This document shows positions 1-12,320 of a stretch of 64,000 nt of DNA, in pieces. The DNA lies in NCBI GenBank assembly GCA_964057225.1, contig CAXKVF010000086.1, positions 186,001 through 250,000 on the forward strand, in the 5' to 3' direction. The position numbers and the translations under genes were made by a program. The DNA comes from Auanema rhodensis. Taxonomy: Eukaryota > Nematoda > Chromadorea > Rhabditida > Rhabditidae. The notes under the pieces were generated by a model. It worked only from the letters and a program-made list of their open reading frames with translations. It was not told the DNA's origin and did no database searches. Each line of letters opens with the position of its first letter. Position 1 is the first letter of the stretch.

Positions 1-59
1 TGTTTTTAGACTAATATGGACATGGGGAATCTAATTTTGAAAACCGCATCTCTTCATCT

Positions 60-69
60 TTCACGTGAA
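60..69. other. Perfect 10-bp palindrome TTCACGTGAA (per-monomer site, shown in copy 1)
   Basis: Monomer positions 60-69 read TTCACGTGAA, which equals its own reverse complement and contains the G-box or E-box core CACGTG. It repeats every 176 bp. Variants g65a, c64t, c62t and a68g break it in individual copies. CACGTG is a known target of bHLH and bZIP proteins; binding here is not shown. Confidence 0.9.
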
Positions 70-91
70 GCGAGTTACATACCAAGTGCAC

Positions 92-99
92 ATCACGTG
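92..99 (+). other. CDEI-like ATCACGTG (per-monomer site, shown in copy 1)
   Basis: Monomer positions 92-99 read ATCACGTG, an exact match to RTCACRTG, the CDEI element of budding yeast point centromeres bound by Cbf1. It is one octamer in an array without CDEIII, so this is a motif match, not proof of function. The recurrent g99a variant destroys the CACGTG palindrome. Confidence 0.85.
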
Positions 100-103
100 T
101 ACA

Positions 104-123
104 TTTAATTAGCATAAATTAAA
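104..123. other. AT-rich inverted repeat, 7-bp arms (per-monomer)
   Basis: TTTAATT at 104-110 is complementary to AATTAAA at 117-123 across a six-base loop. The recurrent a116t variant lengthens the arms to 8 bp and shortens the loop to GCAT; a116g does not. Confidence 0.85.
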
Positions 124-126
124 GTT

Positions 127-132
127 CACGTA
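127..132. other. Third ACGT core CACGTA (per-monomer site, shown in copy 1)
   Basis: Monomer positions 127-132 read CACGTA. The ACGT cores at 63, 95 and 128 are spaced 32 and 33 bp, about three helical turns each. t131a and g130a alter this site in a few copies. Confidence 0.85.
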
Positions 133-143
133 AATTTCAAAGT

Positions 144-156
144 CATGGTTACCATG
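144..156. other. CATGGT-T-ACCATG dyad (per-monomer)
   Basis: Positions 144-156 form a 6-bp-arm inverted repeat around a central T. When position 157 is a, as in a large minority of copies, it pairs with t143 and the arms become 7 bp. g156t breaks the outer pair in copies 241, 250 and 270. Confidence 0.88.
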
Positions 157-168
157 CACCAATATCAA

Positions 169-184
169 TAAAAATTTGTTTTTA
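169..184. other. A-tract/T-tract dyad across the copy boundary
   Basis: TAAAAA (169-174) pairs with TTTTTA (monomer positions 3-8 of the next copy) across TTTG. It is AT-rich and probably bent or easily unwound. t7c and t175g change this element. Confidence 0.8.
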
Positions 185-704
185 GACTAATATGGACATG
201 GGGAATCTAATTTTGAAAACCGCATCTCTTTATCTTTCACGTGAAGCGAGTTACATACCAAGTGCACATCACGTGTACATTTAATTAGCATAAATTAAAG
301 TTCACGTAAATTTCAAAGTCATGGTTACCATGCACCAATATCAATAAAAATTTGTTTTTAGACTAATATGGACATGGGGAATCTAATTTTGAAAACCGCA
401 TCTCTTTATCTTTCACGTGAAGCGAGTTACATACCAAGTGCACATCACGTGTACATTTAATTAGCATAAATTAAAGTTCACGTAAATTTCAAAGTCATGG
501 TTACCATGCACCAATATCAATAAAAATTTGTTTTTAGACTAATATGGACACGGGGAATCTAATTTTGAAAACCGCATCTCTTTATCTTTCACGTGAAGCG
601 AGTTACATACCAAGTGCACATCACGTGTACATTTAATTAGCATAAATTAAAGTTCACGTAAATTTCAAAGTCATGGTTACCATGAACCAATATCAATAAA
701 AATT

Positions 705-1760
705 TGTTTTTAGACTAATATGGACATGGGGAATCTAATTTTGAAAACCGCATCTCTTCATCTTTCACGTGAAGCGAGTTACATACCAAGTGCACATCAC
801 GTGTACATTTAATTAGCATAAATTAAAGTTCACGTAAATTTCAAAGTCATGGTTACCATGAACCAATATCAATAAAAATTTGTTTTTAGACTAATATGGA
901 CATGGGGAATCTAATTTTGAAAACCGCATCTCTTTATCTTTCACGTGAAGCGAGTTACATACCAAGTGCACATCACGTGTACATTTAATTAGCATAAATT
1001 AAAGTTCACGTAAATTTCAAAGTCATGGTTACCATGCACCAATATCAATAAAAATTTGTTTTTAGACTAATATGGACATGGAGAATCTAATTTTGAAAAC
1101 CGCATCTCTTTATCTTTCACGTGAAGCGAGGTACATACCAAGTGCACATCACGTGTACATTTAATTAGCATAAATTAAAGTTCACGTAAATTTCAAAGTC
1201 ATGGTTACCATGAACCAATATCAATAAAAATTTGTTTTTAGACTAATATGGACATGGGGAATCTAATTTTGAAAACCGCATCTCTTTATCTTTCACGTGA
1301 AGCGAGTTACATACCAAGTGCACATCACGTGTACATTTAATTAGCATTAATTAAAGTTCACGTAAATTTCAAAGTCATGGTTACCATGAACCAATATCAA
1401 TAAAAATTTGTTTTTAGACTAATATGGACATGGGGAATCTAATTTTGAAAACCGCATCTCTTTATCTTTCACGTGAAGCGAGTTACATACCAAGTGCACA
1501 TCACGTGTACATTTAATTAGCATAAATTAAAGTTCACGTAAATTTCAAAGTCATGGTTACCATGCACCAATATCAATAAAAATTTGTTTTTAGACTAATA
1601 TGGACATGGGGAATCTAATTTTGAAAACCGCATCTCTTTATATTTCACGTGAAGCGAGTTACATACCAAGTGCACATCACGTGTACATTTAATTAGCATA
1701 AATTAAAGTTCACGTAAATTTCAAAGTCATGGTTACCATGCACCAATATCAATAAAAATT
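705..1760. repeat. Six-copy block, first instance (offset 22)
   Basis: Copies 5-10 carry, in order, t55c; consensus; g26a+t75g; a116t; consensus; c58a. The a/c state at position 157 reads a, c, a, a, c, c. The same series occurs in copies 27-32, exactly 22 monomers (3,872 bp) downstream. The next copies (11 and 33) differ, which bounds the match. Confidence 0.85.
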
Positions 1761-2112
1761 TGTTTTTAGACTAATATGGACATGGGGAATCTAATTTTGA
1801 AAACCGCATCTCTTTATCTTTCACATGAAGCGAGTTACATACCAAGTGCACATCACGTGTACATTTAATTAGCATAAATTAAAGTTCACGTAAATTTCAA
1901 AGTCATGGTTACCATGCACCAATATCAATAAAAATTTGTTTTTAGACTAATATGGACATGGGGAATCTAATTTTGAAAACCGCATCTCTTTATCTTTCAC
2001 GTGAAGTGAGTTACATACCAAGTGCACATCACGTATACATTTAATTAGCATAAATTAAAGTTCACGTAAATTTCAAAGTCATGGTTACCATGCACCAATA
2101 TCAATAAAAATT
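1585..2112. repeat. Partial cassette (c58a, g65a, c71t+g99a)
   Basis: Copies 10-12 hold c58a (1642), g65a (1825) and c71t+g99a (2007). The g99a-only copy that lies between c58a and g65a in the full cassettes is missing. This fits loss of one whole monomer, or an ancestral shorter form. Confidence 0.75.
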
Positions 2113-4048
2113 TGTTTTTAGACTAATATGGACATGGGGAATCTAATTTTGAAAACCGCATCTCTTTATCTTTCACGTGAAGCGAGTTACATACCAAGTG
2201 CACATCACGTGTACATTTAATTAGCATAAATTAAAGTTCACGTAAATTTCAAAGTCATGGTTACCATGCACCAATATCAATAAAAATTTGTTTTTAGACT
2301 AATATGGACATGGGGAATCTAATTTTGAAAACCGCATCTCTTTATCTTTCACGTGAAGCGAGTTACATACCAAGTGCACATCACGTGTACATTTAATTAG
2401 CATAAATTAAAGTTCACGTAAATTTCAAAGTCATGGTTACCATGAACCAATATCAATAAAAATTTGTTTTCAGACTAATATGGACATGGGGAATCTAATT
2501 TTGAAAACCGCATCTCTTTATCTTTCACGTGAAGCGAGTTACATACCAAGTGCACATCACGTGTACATTTAATTAGCATAAATTAAAGTTCACGTAAATT
2601 CCAAAGTCATGGTTACCATGCACCAATATCAATAAAAATTTGTTTTTAGACTAATATGGACATGGGGAATCTAATTTTGAAAACCGCATCTCTTTATCTT
2701 TCACGTGAAGCGAGTTACATACCAAGTGCACATCACGTGTACATTTAATTAGCATAAATTAAAGTTCACGTAAATTTCAAAGTCATGGTTACCATGCACC
2801 AATATCAATAAAAATTTGTTTTTAGACTAATATGGACATGGGGAATCTAATTTTGAAAACCGCATCTCTTCATCTTTCACGTGAAGCGAGTTACATACCA
2901 AGTGCACATCACGTGTACATTTAATTAGCATAAATTAAAGTTCACGTAAATTTCAAAGTCATGGTTACCATGCACCAATATCAATAAAAATTTGTTTTTA
3001 GACTAATATGGACATGGGGAATCTAATTTTGAAAACCGCATCTCTTTATCTTTCACGTGAAGCGAGTTACATACCAAGTGCACATCACGTGTACATTTAA
3101 TTAGCATAAATTAAAGTTCACGTAAATTTCAAAGTCATGGTTACCATGCACCAATATCAATAAAAATTTGTTTTTAGACTAATATGGACATGGGGAATCT
3201 AATTTTGAAAACCGCATCTCTTTATCTTTCACGTGAAGCGAGTTACATACCAAGTGCACATCACGTGTACATTTAATTAGCATAAATTAAAGTTCACGTA
3301 AATTTCAAAGTCATGGTTACCATGAACCAATATCAATAAAAATTTGTTTTCAGACTAATATGGACATGGGGAATCTAATTTTGAAAACCGCATCTCTTTA
3401 TCTTTCACGTGAAGCGAGTTACATACCAAGTGCACATCACGTGTACATTTAATTAGCATAAATTAAAGTTCACGTAAATTCCAAAGTCATGGTTACCATG
3501 CACCAATATCAATAAAAATTTGTTTTTAGACTAATATGGACATGGGGAATCTAATTTTGAAAACCGCATCTCTTTATCTTTCACGTGAAGCGAGTTACAT
3601 ACCAAGTGCACATCACGTGTACATTTAATTAGCATAAATTAAAGTTCACGTAAATTTCAAAGTCATGGTTACCATGCACCAATATCAATAAAAATTTGTT
3701 TTTAGACTAATATGGACATGGGGAATCTAATTTTGAAAACCGCATCTCTTCATCTTTCACGTGAAGCGAGTTACATACCAAGTGCACATCACGTGTACAT
3801 TTAATTAGCATAAATTAAAGTTCACGTAAATTTCAAAGTCATGGTTACCATGCACCAATATCAATAAAAATTTGTTTTTAGACTAATATGGACATGGGGA
3901 ATCTAATTTTGAAAACCGCATCTCTTTATCTTTCACGTGAAGCGAGTTACATACCAAGTGCACATCACGTGTACATTTAATTAGCATAAATTAAAGTTCA
4001 CGTAAATTTCAAAGTCATGGTTACCATGCACCAATATCAATAAAAATT
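2113..4048. repeat. Five-copy tandem duplication (880 bp)
   Basis: Copies 13-18 match copies 18-23 with an offset of five monomers. The diagnostic changes are t7c plus t137c in copies 15 and 20, preceded by an a157 copy (14 and 19), and t55c in copies 17 and 22. The match ends where copy 24 carries t55c at 4103 and copy 19 does not. Confidence 0.85.
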
Positions 4049-4400
4049 TGTTTTTAGACTAATATGGACATGGGGAATCTAATTTTGAAAACCGCATCTC
4101 TTCATCTTTCACGTGAAGCGAGTTACATACCAAGTGCACATCACGTGTACATTTAATTAGCATAAATTAAAGTTCACGTAAATTTCAAAGTCATGGTTAC
4201 CATGCACCAATATCAATAAAAATCTGTTTTTAGACTAATATGGACATGGGAAATCTAATTTTGAAAACCGCATCTCTTTATCTTTCACGTGAAGCGAGTT
4301 ACATACCAAGTGCACATCACGTGTACATTTAATTAGCATAAATTAAAGTTCACGTAAATTTCAAAGTCATGGTTACCATGAACCAATATCAATAAAAATT
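3345..4400. repeat. Six-copy block, first instance (offset 16)
   Basis: Copies 20-25 read t7c+t137c; consensus; t55c; consensus; t55c (ending t176c); g27a with a157. Copies 36-41 give the same order 2,816 bp later. The following copies (26 and 42) differ. Confidence 0.8.
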
Positions 4401-4576
4401 TGTTTTTAGACTAATATGGACATGGGGAATCTAATTTTGAAAACCGCATCTCTTTATCTTTCACGTGAAGCGAGTTACATACCAAGTGCACATCACGTGT
4501 ACATTTAATTAGCATTAATTAAAGTTCACGTAAATTTCAAAGTCATGGTTACCATGAACCAATATCAATAAAAATT

Positions 4577-5632
4577 TGTTTTTAGACTAATATGGACATG
4601 GGGAATCTAATTTTGAAAACCGCATCTCTTCATCTTTCACGTGAAGCGAGTTACATACCAAGTGCACATCACGTGTACATTTAATTAGCATAAATTAAAG
4701 TTCACGTAAATTTCAAAGTCATGGTTACCATGAACCAATATCAATAAAAATTTGTTTTTAGACTAATATGGACATGGGGAATCTAATTTTGAAAACCGCA
4801 TCTCTTTATCTTTCACGTGAAGCGAGTTACATACCAAGTGCACATCACGTGTACATTTAATTAGCATAAATTAAAGTTCACGTAAATTTCAAAGTCATGG
4901 TTACCATGCACCAATATCAATAAAAATTTGTTTTTAGACTAATATGGACATGGAGAATCTAATTTTGAAAACCGCATCTCTTTATCTTTCACGTGAAGCG
5001 AGGTACATACCAAGTGCACATCACGTGTACATTTAATTAGCATAAATTAAAGTTCACGTAAATTTCAAAGTCATGGTTACCATGAACCAATATCAATAAA
5101 AATTTGTTTTTAGACTAATATGGACATGGGGAATCTAATTTTGAAAACCGCATCTCTTTATCTTTCACGTGAAGCGAGTTACATACCAAGTGCACATCAC
5201 GTGTACATTTAATTAGCATTAATTAAAGTTCACGTAAATTTCAAAGTCATGGTTACCATGAACCAATATCAATAAAAATTTGTTTTTAGACTAATATGGA
5301 CATGGGGAATCTAATTTTGAAAACCGCATCTCTTTATCTTTCACGTGAAGCGAGTTACATACCAAGTGCACATCACGTGTACATTTAATTAGCATAAATT
5401 AAAGTTCACGTAAATTTCAAAGTCATGGTTACCATGCACCAATATCAATAAAAATTTGTTTTTAGACTAATATGGACATGGGGAATCTAATTTTGAAAAC
5501 CGCATCTCTTTATATTTCACGTGAAGCGAGTTACATACCAAGTGCACATCACGTGTACATTTAATTAGCATAAATTAAAGTTCACGTAAATTTCAAAGTC
5601 ATGGTTACCATGCACCAATATCAATAAAAATT
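4577..5632. repeat. Six-copy block, second instance (offset 22)
   Basis: Copies 27-32 repeat the variant series of 705-1760, including the rare g26a+t75g double variant in copy 29 and a116t in copy 30. Copy 33 then has g99a where copy 11 has g65a, so the shared block ends here. Confidence 0.85.
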
Positions 5633-5808
5633 TGTTTTTAGACTAATATGGACATGGGGAATCTAATTTTGAAAACCGCATCTCTTTATCTTTCACGTGA
5701 AGCGAGTTACATACCAAGTGCACATCACGTATACATTTAATTAGCATAAATTAAAGTTCACGTAAATTTCAAAGTCATGGTTACCATGCACCAATATCAA
5801 TAAAAATT
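5457..5808. repeat. Partial cassette (c58a, g99a)
   Basis: Copies 32-33 carry c58a (5514) followed by g99a, the third and fourth members of the cassette seen complete at 8097-9152. The g65a and c71t members are absent. Confidence 0.7.
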
Positions 5809-6160
5809 TGTTTTTAGACTAATATGGACATGGGGAATCTAATTTTGAAAACCGCATCTCTTTATCTTTCACGTGAAGCGAGTTACATACCAAGTGCACA
5901 TCACGTGTACATTTAATTAGCATAAATTAAAGTTCACGTAAATTTCAAAGTCATGGTTACCATGCACCAATATCAATAAAAATCTGTTTTTAGACTAATA
6001 TGGACATGGGAAATCTAATTTTGAAAACCGCATCTCTTTATCTTTCACGTGAAGCGAGTTACATACCAAGTGCACATCACGTGTACATTTAATTAGCATA
6101 AATTAAAGTTCACGTAAATTTCAAAGTCATGGTTACCATGAACCAATATCAATAAAAATT

Positions 6161-7216
6161 TGTTTTCAGACTAATATGGACATGGGGAATCTAATTTTGA
6201 AAACCGCATCTCTTTATCTTTCACGTGAAGCGAGTTACATACCAAGTGCACATCACGTGTACATTTAATTAGCATAAATTAAAGTTCACGTAAATTCCAA
6301 AGTCATGGTTACCATGCACCAATATCAATAAAAATTTGTTTTTAGACTAATATGGACATGGGGAATCTAATTTTGAAAACCGCATCTCTTTATCTTTCAC
6401 GTGAAGCGAGTTACATACCAAGTGCACATCACGTGTACATTTAATTAGCATAAATTAAAGTTCACGTAAATTTCAAAGTCATGGTTACCATGCACCAATA
6501 TCAATAAAAATTTGTTTTTAGACTAATATGGACATGGGGAATCTAATTTTGAAAACCGCATCTCTTCATCTTTCACGTGAAGCGAGTTACATACCAAGTG
6601 CACATCACGTGTACATTTAATTAGCATAAATTAAAGTTCACGTAAATTTCAAAGTCATGGTTACCATGCACCAATATCAATAAAAATTTGTTTTTAGACT
6701 AATATGGACATGGGGAATCTAATTTTGAAAACCGCATCTCTTTATCTTTCACGTGAAGCGAGTTACATACCAAGTGCACATCACGTGTACATTTAATTAG
6801 CATAAATTAAAGTTCACGTAAATTTCAAAGTCATGGTTACCATGCACCAATATCAATAAAAATTTGTTTTTAGACTAATATGGACATGGGGAATCTAATT
6901 TTGAAAACCGCATCTCTTCATCTTTCACGTGAAGCGAGTTACATACCAAGTGCACATCACGTGTACATTTAATTAGCATAAATTAAAGTTCACGTAAATT
7001 TCAAAGTCATGGTTACCATGCACCAATATCAATAAAAATCTGTTTTTAGACTAATATGGACATGGGAAATCTAATTTTGAAAACCGCATCTCTTTATCTT
7101 TCACGTGAAGCGAGTTACATACCAAGTGCACATCACGTGTACATTTAATTAGCATAAATTAAAGTTCACGTAAATTTCAAAGTCATGGTTACCATGAACC
7201 AATATCAATAAAAATT
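6161..7216. repeat. Six-copy block, second instance (offset 16)
   Basis: Copies 36-41 repeat the variant order of 3345-4400. Immediately downstream, the g27a copy followed by a t7c copy recurs three monomers later (copies 41-42 and 44-45), a smaller nested duplication. Confidence 0.8.
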
Positions 7217-8096
7217 TGTTTTCAGACTAATATGGACATGGGGAATCTAATTTTGAAAACCGCATCTCTTTATCTTTCACGTGAAGCGAGTTACATACCA
7301 AGTGCACATCACGTGTACATTTAATTAGCATAAATTAAAGTTCACGTAAATTTCAAAGTCATGGTTACCATGCACCAATATCAATAAAAATTTGTTTTTA
7401 GACTAATATGGACATGGGGAATCTAATTTTGAAAACCGCATCTCTTCATCTTTCACGTGAAGCGAGTTACATACCAAGTGCACATCACGTGTACATTTAA
7501 TTAGCATAAATTAAAGTTCACGTAAATTTCAAAGTCATGGTTACCATGCACCAATATCAATAAAAATCTGTTTTTAGACTAATATGGACATGGGAAATCT
7601 AATTTTGAAAACCGCATCTCTTTATCTTTCACGTGAAGCGAGTTACATACCAAGTGCACATCACGTGTACATTTAATTAGCATAAATTAAAGTTCACGTA
7701 AATTTCAAAGTCATGGTTACCATGAACCAATATCAATAAAAATTTGTTTTCAGACTAATATGGACATGGGGAATCTAATTTTGAAAACCGCATCTCTTTA
7801 TCTTTCACGTGAAGCGAGTTACATACCAAGTGCACATCACGTGTACATTTAATTAGCATAAATTAAAGTTCACGTAAATTTCAAAGTCATGGTTACCATG
7901 AACCAATATCAATAAAAATTTGTTTTTAGACTAATATGGACATGGGGAATCTAATTTTGAAAACCGCATCTCTTTATCTTTCACGTGAAGCGAGTTACAT
8001 ACCAAGTGCACATCACGTGTACATTTAATTAGCATAAATTAAAGTTCACGTAAATTTCAAAGTCATGGTTACCATGAACCAATATCAATAAAAATT

Positions 8097-9152
8097 TGTT
8101 TTTAGACTAATATGGACATGGGGAATCTAATTTTGAAAACCGCATCTCTTTATCTTTCACGTGAAGCGAGTTACATACCAAGTGCACATCACGTGTACAT
8201 TTAATTAGCATAAATTAAAGTTCACGTAAATTTCAAAGTCATGGTTACCATGCACCAATATAAATAAAAATTTGTTTTTAGACTAATATGGACATGGGGA
8301 ATCTAATTTTGAAAACCGCATCTCTTTATCTTTCACGTGAAGCGAGTTACATACCAAGTGCACATCACGTGTACATTTAATTAGCATAAATTAAAGTTCA
8401 CGTAAATTTCAAAGTCATGGTTACCATGCACCAATATCAATAAAAATTTGTTTTTAGACTAATATGGACATGGGGAATCTAATTTTGAAAACCGCATCTC
8501 TTTATATTTCACGTGAAGCGAGTTACATACCAAGTGCACATCACGTGTACATTTAATTAGCATAAATTAAAGTTCACGTAAATTTCAAAGTCATGGTTAC
8601 CATGCACCAATATCAATAAAAATTTGTTTTTAGACTAATATGGACATGGGGAATCTAATTTTGAAAACCGCATCTCTTTATCTTTCACGTGAAGCGAGTT
8701 ACATACCAAGTGCACATCACGTATACATTTAATTAGCATAAATTAAAGTTCACGTAAATTTCAAAGTCATGGTTACCATGCACCAATATCAATAAAAATT
8801 TGTTTTTAGACTAATATGGACATGGGGAATCTAATTTTGAAAACCGCATCTCTTTATCTTTCACATGAAGCGAGTTACATACCAAGTGCACATCACGTGT
8901 ACATTTAATTAGCATAAATTAAAGTTCACGTAAATTTCAAAGTCATGGTTACCATGCACCAATATCAATAAAAATTTGTTTTTAGACTAATATGGACATG
9001 GGGAATCTAATTTTGAAAACCGCATCTCTTTATCTTTCACGTGAAGTGAGTTACATACCAAGTGCACATCACGTATACATTTAATTAGCATAAATTAAAG
9101 TTCACGTAAATTTCAAAGGCATGGTTACCATGCACCAATATCAATAAAAATT
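8097..9152. repeat. Six-copy cassette, instance 1
   Basis: Copies 47-52 carry a fixed series: c166a; consensus; c58a; g99a; g65a; c71t+g99a. The same series occurs in copies 71-76 and 90-95. Partial versions lie in copies 10-12, 32-33 and 123. Instance 1 also has a private t143g near 9119 in its last copy. Confidence 0.88.
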
Positions 9153-12100
9153 TGTTTTTAGACTAATATGGACATGGGGAATCTAATTTTGAAAACCGCA
9201 TCTCTTTATCTTTCACGTGAAGCGAGTTACATACCAAGTGCACATCACGTGTACATTTAATTAGCATAAATTAAAGTTCACGTAAATTTCAAAGTCATGG
9301 TTACCATGCACCAATATCAATAAAAATTTGTTTTTAGACTAATATGGACATGGGGAATCTAATTTTGAAAACCGCATCTCTTTATCTTTCACGTGAAGCG
9401 AGTTACATACCAAGTGCACATCACGTGTACATTTAATTAGCATAAATTAAAGTTCACGTAAATTCCAAAGTCATGGTTACCATGCACCAATATCAATAAA
9501 AATTTGTTTTTAGACTAATATGGACATGGGGAATCTAATTTTGAAAACCGCATCTCTTTATCTTTCACGTGAAGCGAGTTACATACCAAGTGCACATCAC
9601 GTGTACATTTAATTAGCATAAATTAAAGTTCACGTAAATTTCAAAGTCATGGTTACCATGCACCAATATCAATAAAAATTTGTTTTTAGACTAATATGGA
9701 CATGGGGAATCTAATTTTGAAAACCGCATCTCTTCATCTTTCACGTGAAGCGAGTTACATACCAAGTGCACATCACGTGTACATTTAATTAGCATAAATT
9801 AAAGTTCACGTAAATTTCAAAGTCATGGTTACCATGCACCAATATCAATAAAAATTTGTTTTTAGACTAATATGGACATGGGAAATCTAATTTTGAAAAC
9901 CGCATCTCTTTATCTTTCACGTGAAGCGAGTTACATACCAAGTGCACATCACGTGTACATTTAATTAGCATAAATTAAAGTTCACGTAAATTTCAAAGTC
10001 ATGGTTACCATGCACCAATATCAATAAAAATTTGTTTTTAGACTAATATGGACATGGGGAATCTAATTTTGAAAACCGCATCTCTTTATCTTTCACGTGA
10101 AGCGAGTTACATACCAAGTGCACATCACGTGTACATTTAATTAGCATAAATTAAAGTTCACGTAAATTTCAAAGTCATGGTTACCATGCACCAATATCAA
10201 TAAAAATTTGTTTTTAGACTAATATGGACATGGGGAATCTAATTTTGAAAACCGCATCTCTTTATCTTTCACGTGAAGCGAGTTACATACCAAGTGCACA
10301 TCACGTGTACATTTAATTAGCATAAATTAAAGTTCACGTAAATTTCAAAGTCATGGTTACCATGCACCAATATCAATAAAAATTTGTTTTTAGACTAATA
10401 TGGACATGGGGAATCTAATTTTGAAAACCGCATCTCTTCATCTTTCACGTGAAGCGAGTTACATACCAAGTGCACATCACGTGTACATTTAATTAGCATA
10501 AATTAAAGTTCACGTAAATTTCAAAGTCATGGTTACCATGCACCAATATCAATAAAAATCTGTTTTTAGACTAATATGGACATGGGAAATCTAATTTTGA
10601 AAACCGCATCTCTTTATCTTTCACGTGAAGCGAGTTACATACCAAGTGCACATCACGTGTACATTTAATTAGCATAAATTAAAGTTCACGTAAATTTCAA
10701 AGTCATGGTTACCATGAACCAATATCAATAAAAATTTGTTTTCAGACTAATATGGACATGGGGAATCTAATTTTGAAAACCGCATCTCTTTATCTTTCAC
10801 GTGAAGCGAGTTACATACCAAGTGCACATCACGTGTACATTTAATTAGCATAAATTAAAGTTCACGTAAATTTCAAAGTCATGGTTACCATGCACCAATA
10901 TCAATAAAAATCTGTTTTTAGACTAATATGGACATGGGAAATCTAATTTTGAAAACCGCATCTCTTCATCTTTCACGTGAAGCGAGTTACATACCAAGTG
11001 CACATCACGTGTACATTTAATTAGCATAAATTAAAGTTCACGTAAATTTCAAAGTCATGGTTACCATGCACCAATATCAATAAAAATCTGTTTTTAGACT
11101 AATATGGACATGGGAAATCTAATTTTGAAAACCGCATCTCTTTATCTTTCACGTGAAGCGAGTTACATACCAAGTGCACATCACGTGTACATTTAATTAG
11201 CATAAATTAAAGTTCACGAAAATTTCAAAGTCATGGTTACCATGAACCAATATCAATAAAAATTTGTTTTTAGACTAATATGGACATGGGGAATCTAATT
11301 TTGAAAACCGCATCTCTTCATCTTTCACGTGAAGCGAGTTACATACCAAGTGCACATCACGTGTACATTTAATTAGCATAAATTAAAGTTCACGTAAATT
11401 TCAAAGTCATGGTTACCATGAACCAATATCAATAAAAATTTGTTTTCAGACTAATATGGACATGGGGAATCTAATTTTGAAAACCGCATCTCTTTATCTT
11501 TCACGTGAAGCGAGTTACATACCAAGTGCACATCACGTGTACATTTAATTAGCATAAATTAAAGTTCACGTAAATTTCAAAGTCATGGTTACCATGCACC
11601 AATATCAATAAAAATTTGTTTTTAGACTAATATGGACATGGGGAATCTAATTTTGAAAACCGCATCTCTTCATCTTTCACGTGAAGCGAGTTACATACCA
11701 AGTGCACATCACGTGTACATTTAATTAGCATAAATTAAAGTTCACGTAAATTTCAAAGTCATGGTTACCATGCACCAATATCAATAAAAATCTGTTTTTA
11801 GACTAATATGGACATGGGAAATCTAATTTTGAAAACCGCATCTCTTTATCTTTCACGTGAAGCGAGTTACATACCAAGTGCACATCACGTGTACATTTAA
11901 TTAGCATAAATTAAAGTTCACGTAAATTTCAAAGTCATGGTTACCATGAACCAATATCAATAAAAATTTGTTTTCAGACTAATATGGACATGGGGAATCT
12001 AATTTTGAAAACCGCATCTCTTTATCTTTCACGTGAAGCGAGTTACATACCAAGTGCACATCACGTGTACATTTAATTAGCATAAATTAAAGTTCACGTA

Positions 12101-12320
12101 AATTTCAAAGTCATGGTTACCATGAACCAATATCAATAAAAATTTGTTTTTAGACTAATATGGACATGGGGAATCTAATTTTGAAAACCGCATCTCTTTA
12201 TCTTTCACGTGAAGCGAGTTACATACCAAGTGCACATCACGTGTACATTTAATTAGCATAAATTAAAGTTCACGTAAATTTCAAAGTCATGGTTACCATG
12301 AACCAATATCAATAAAAATT

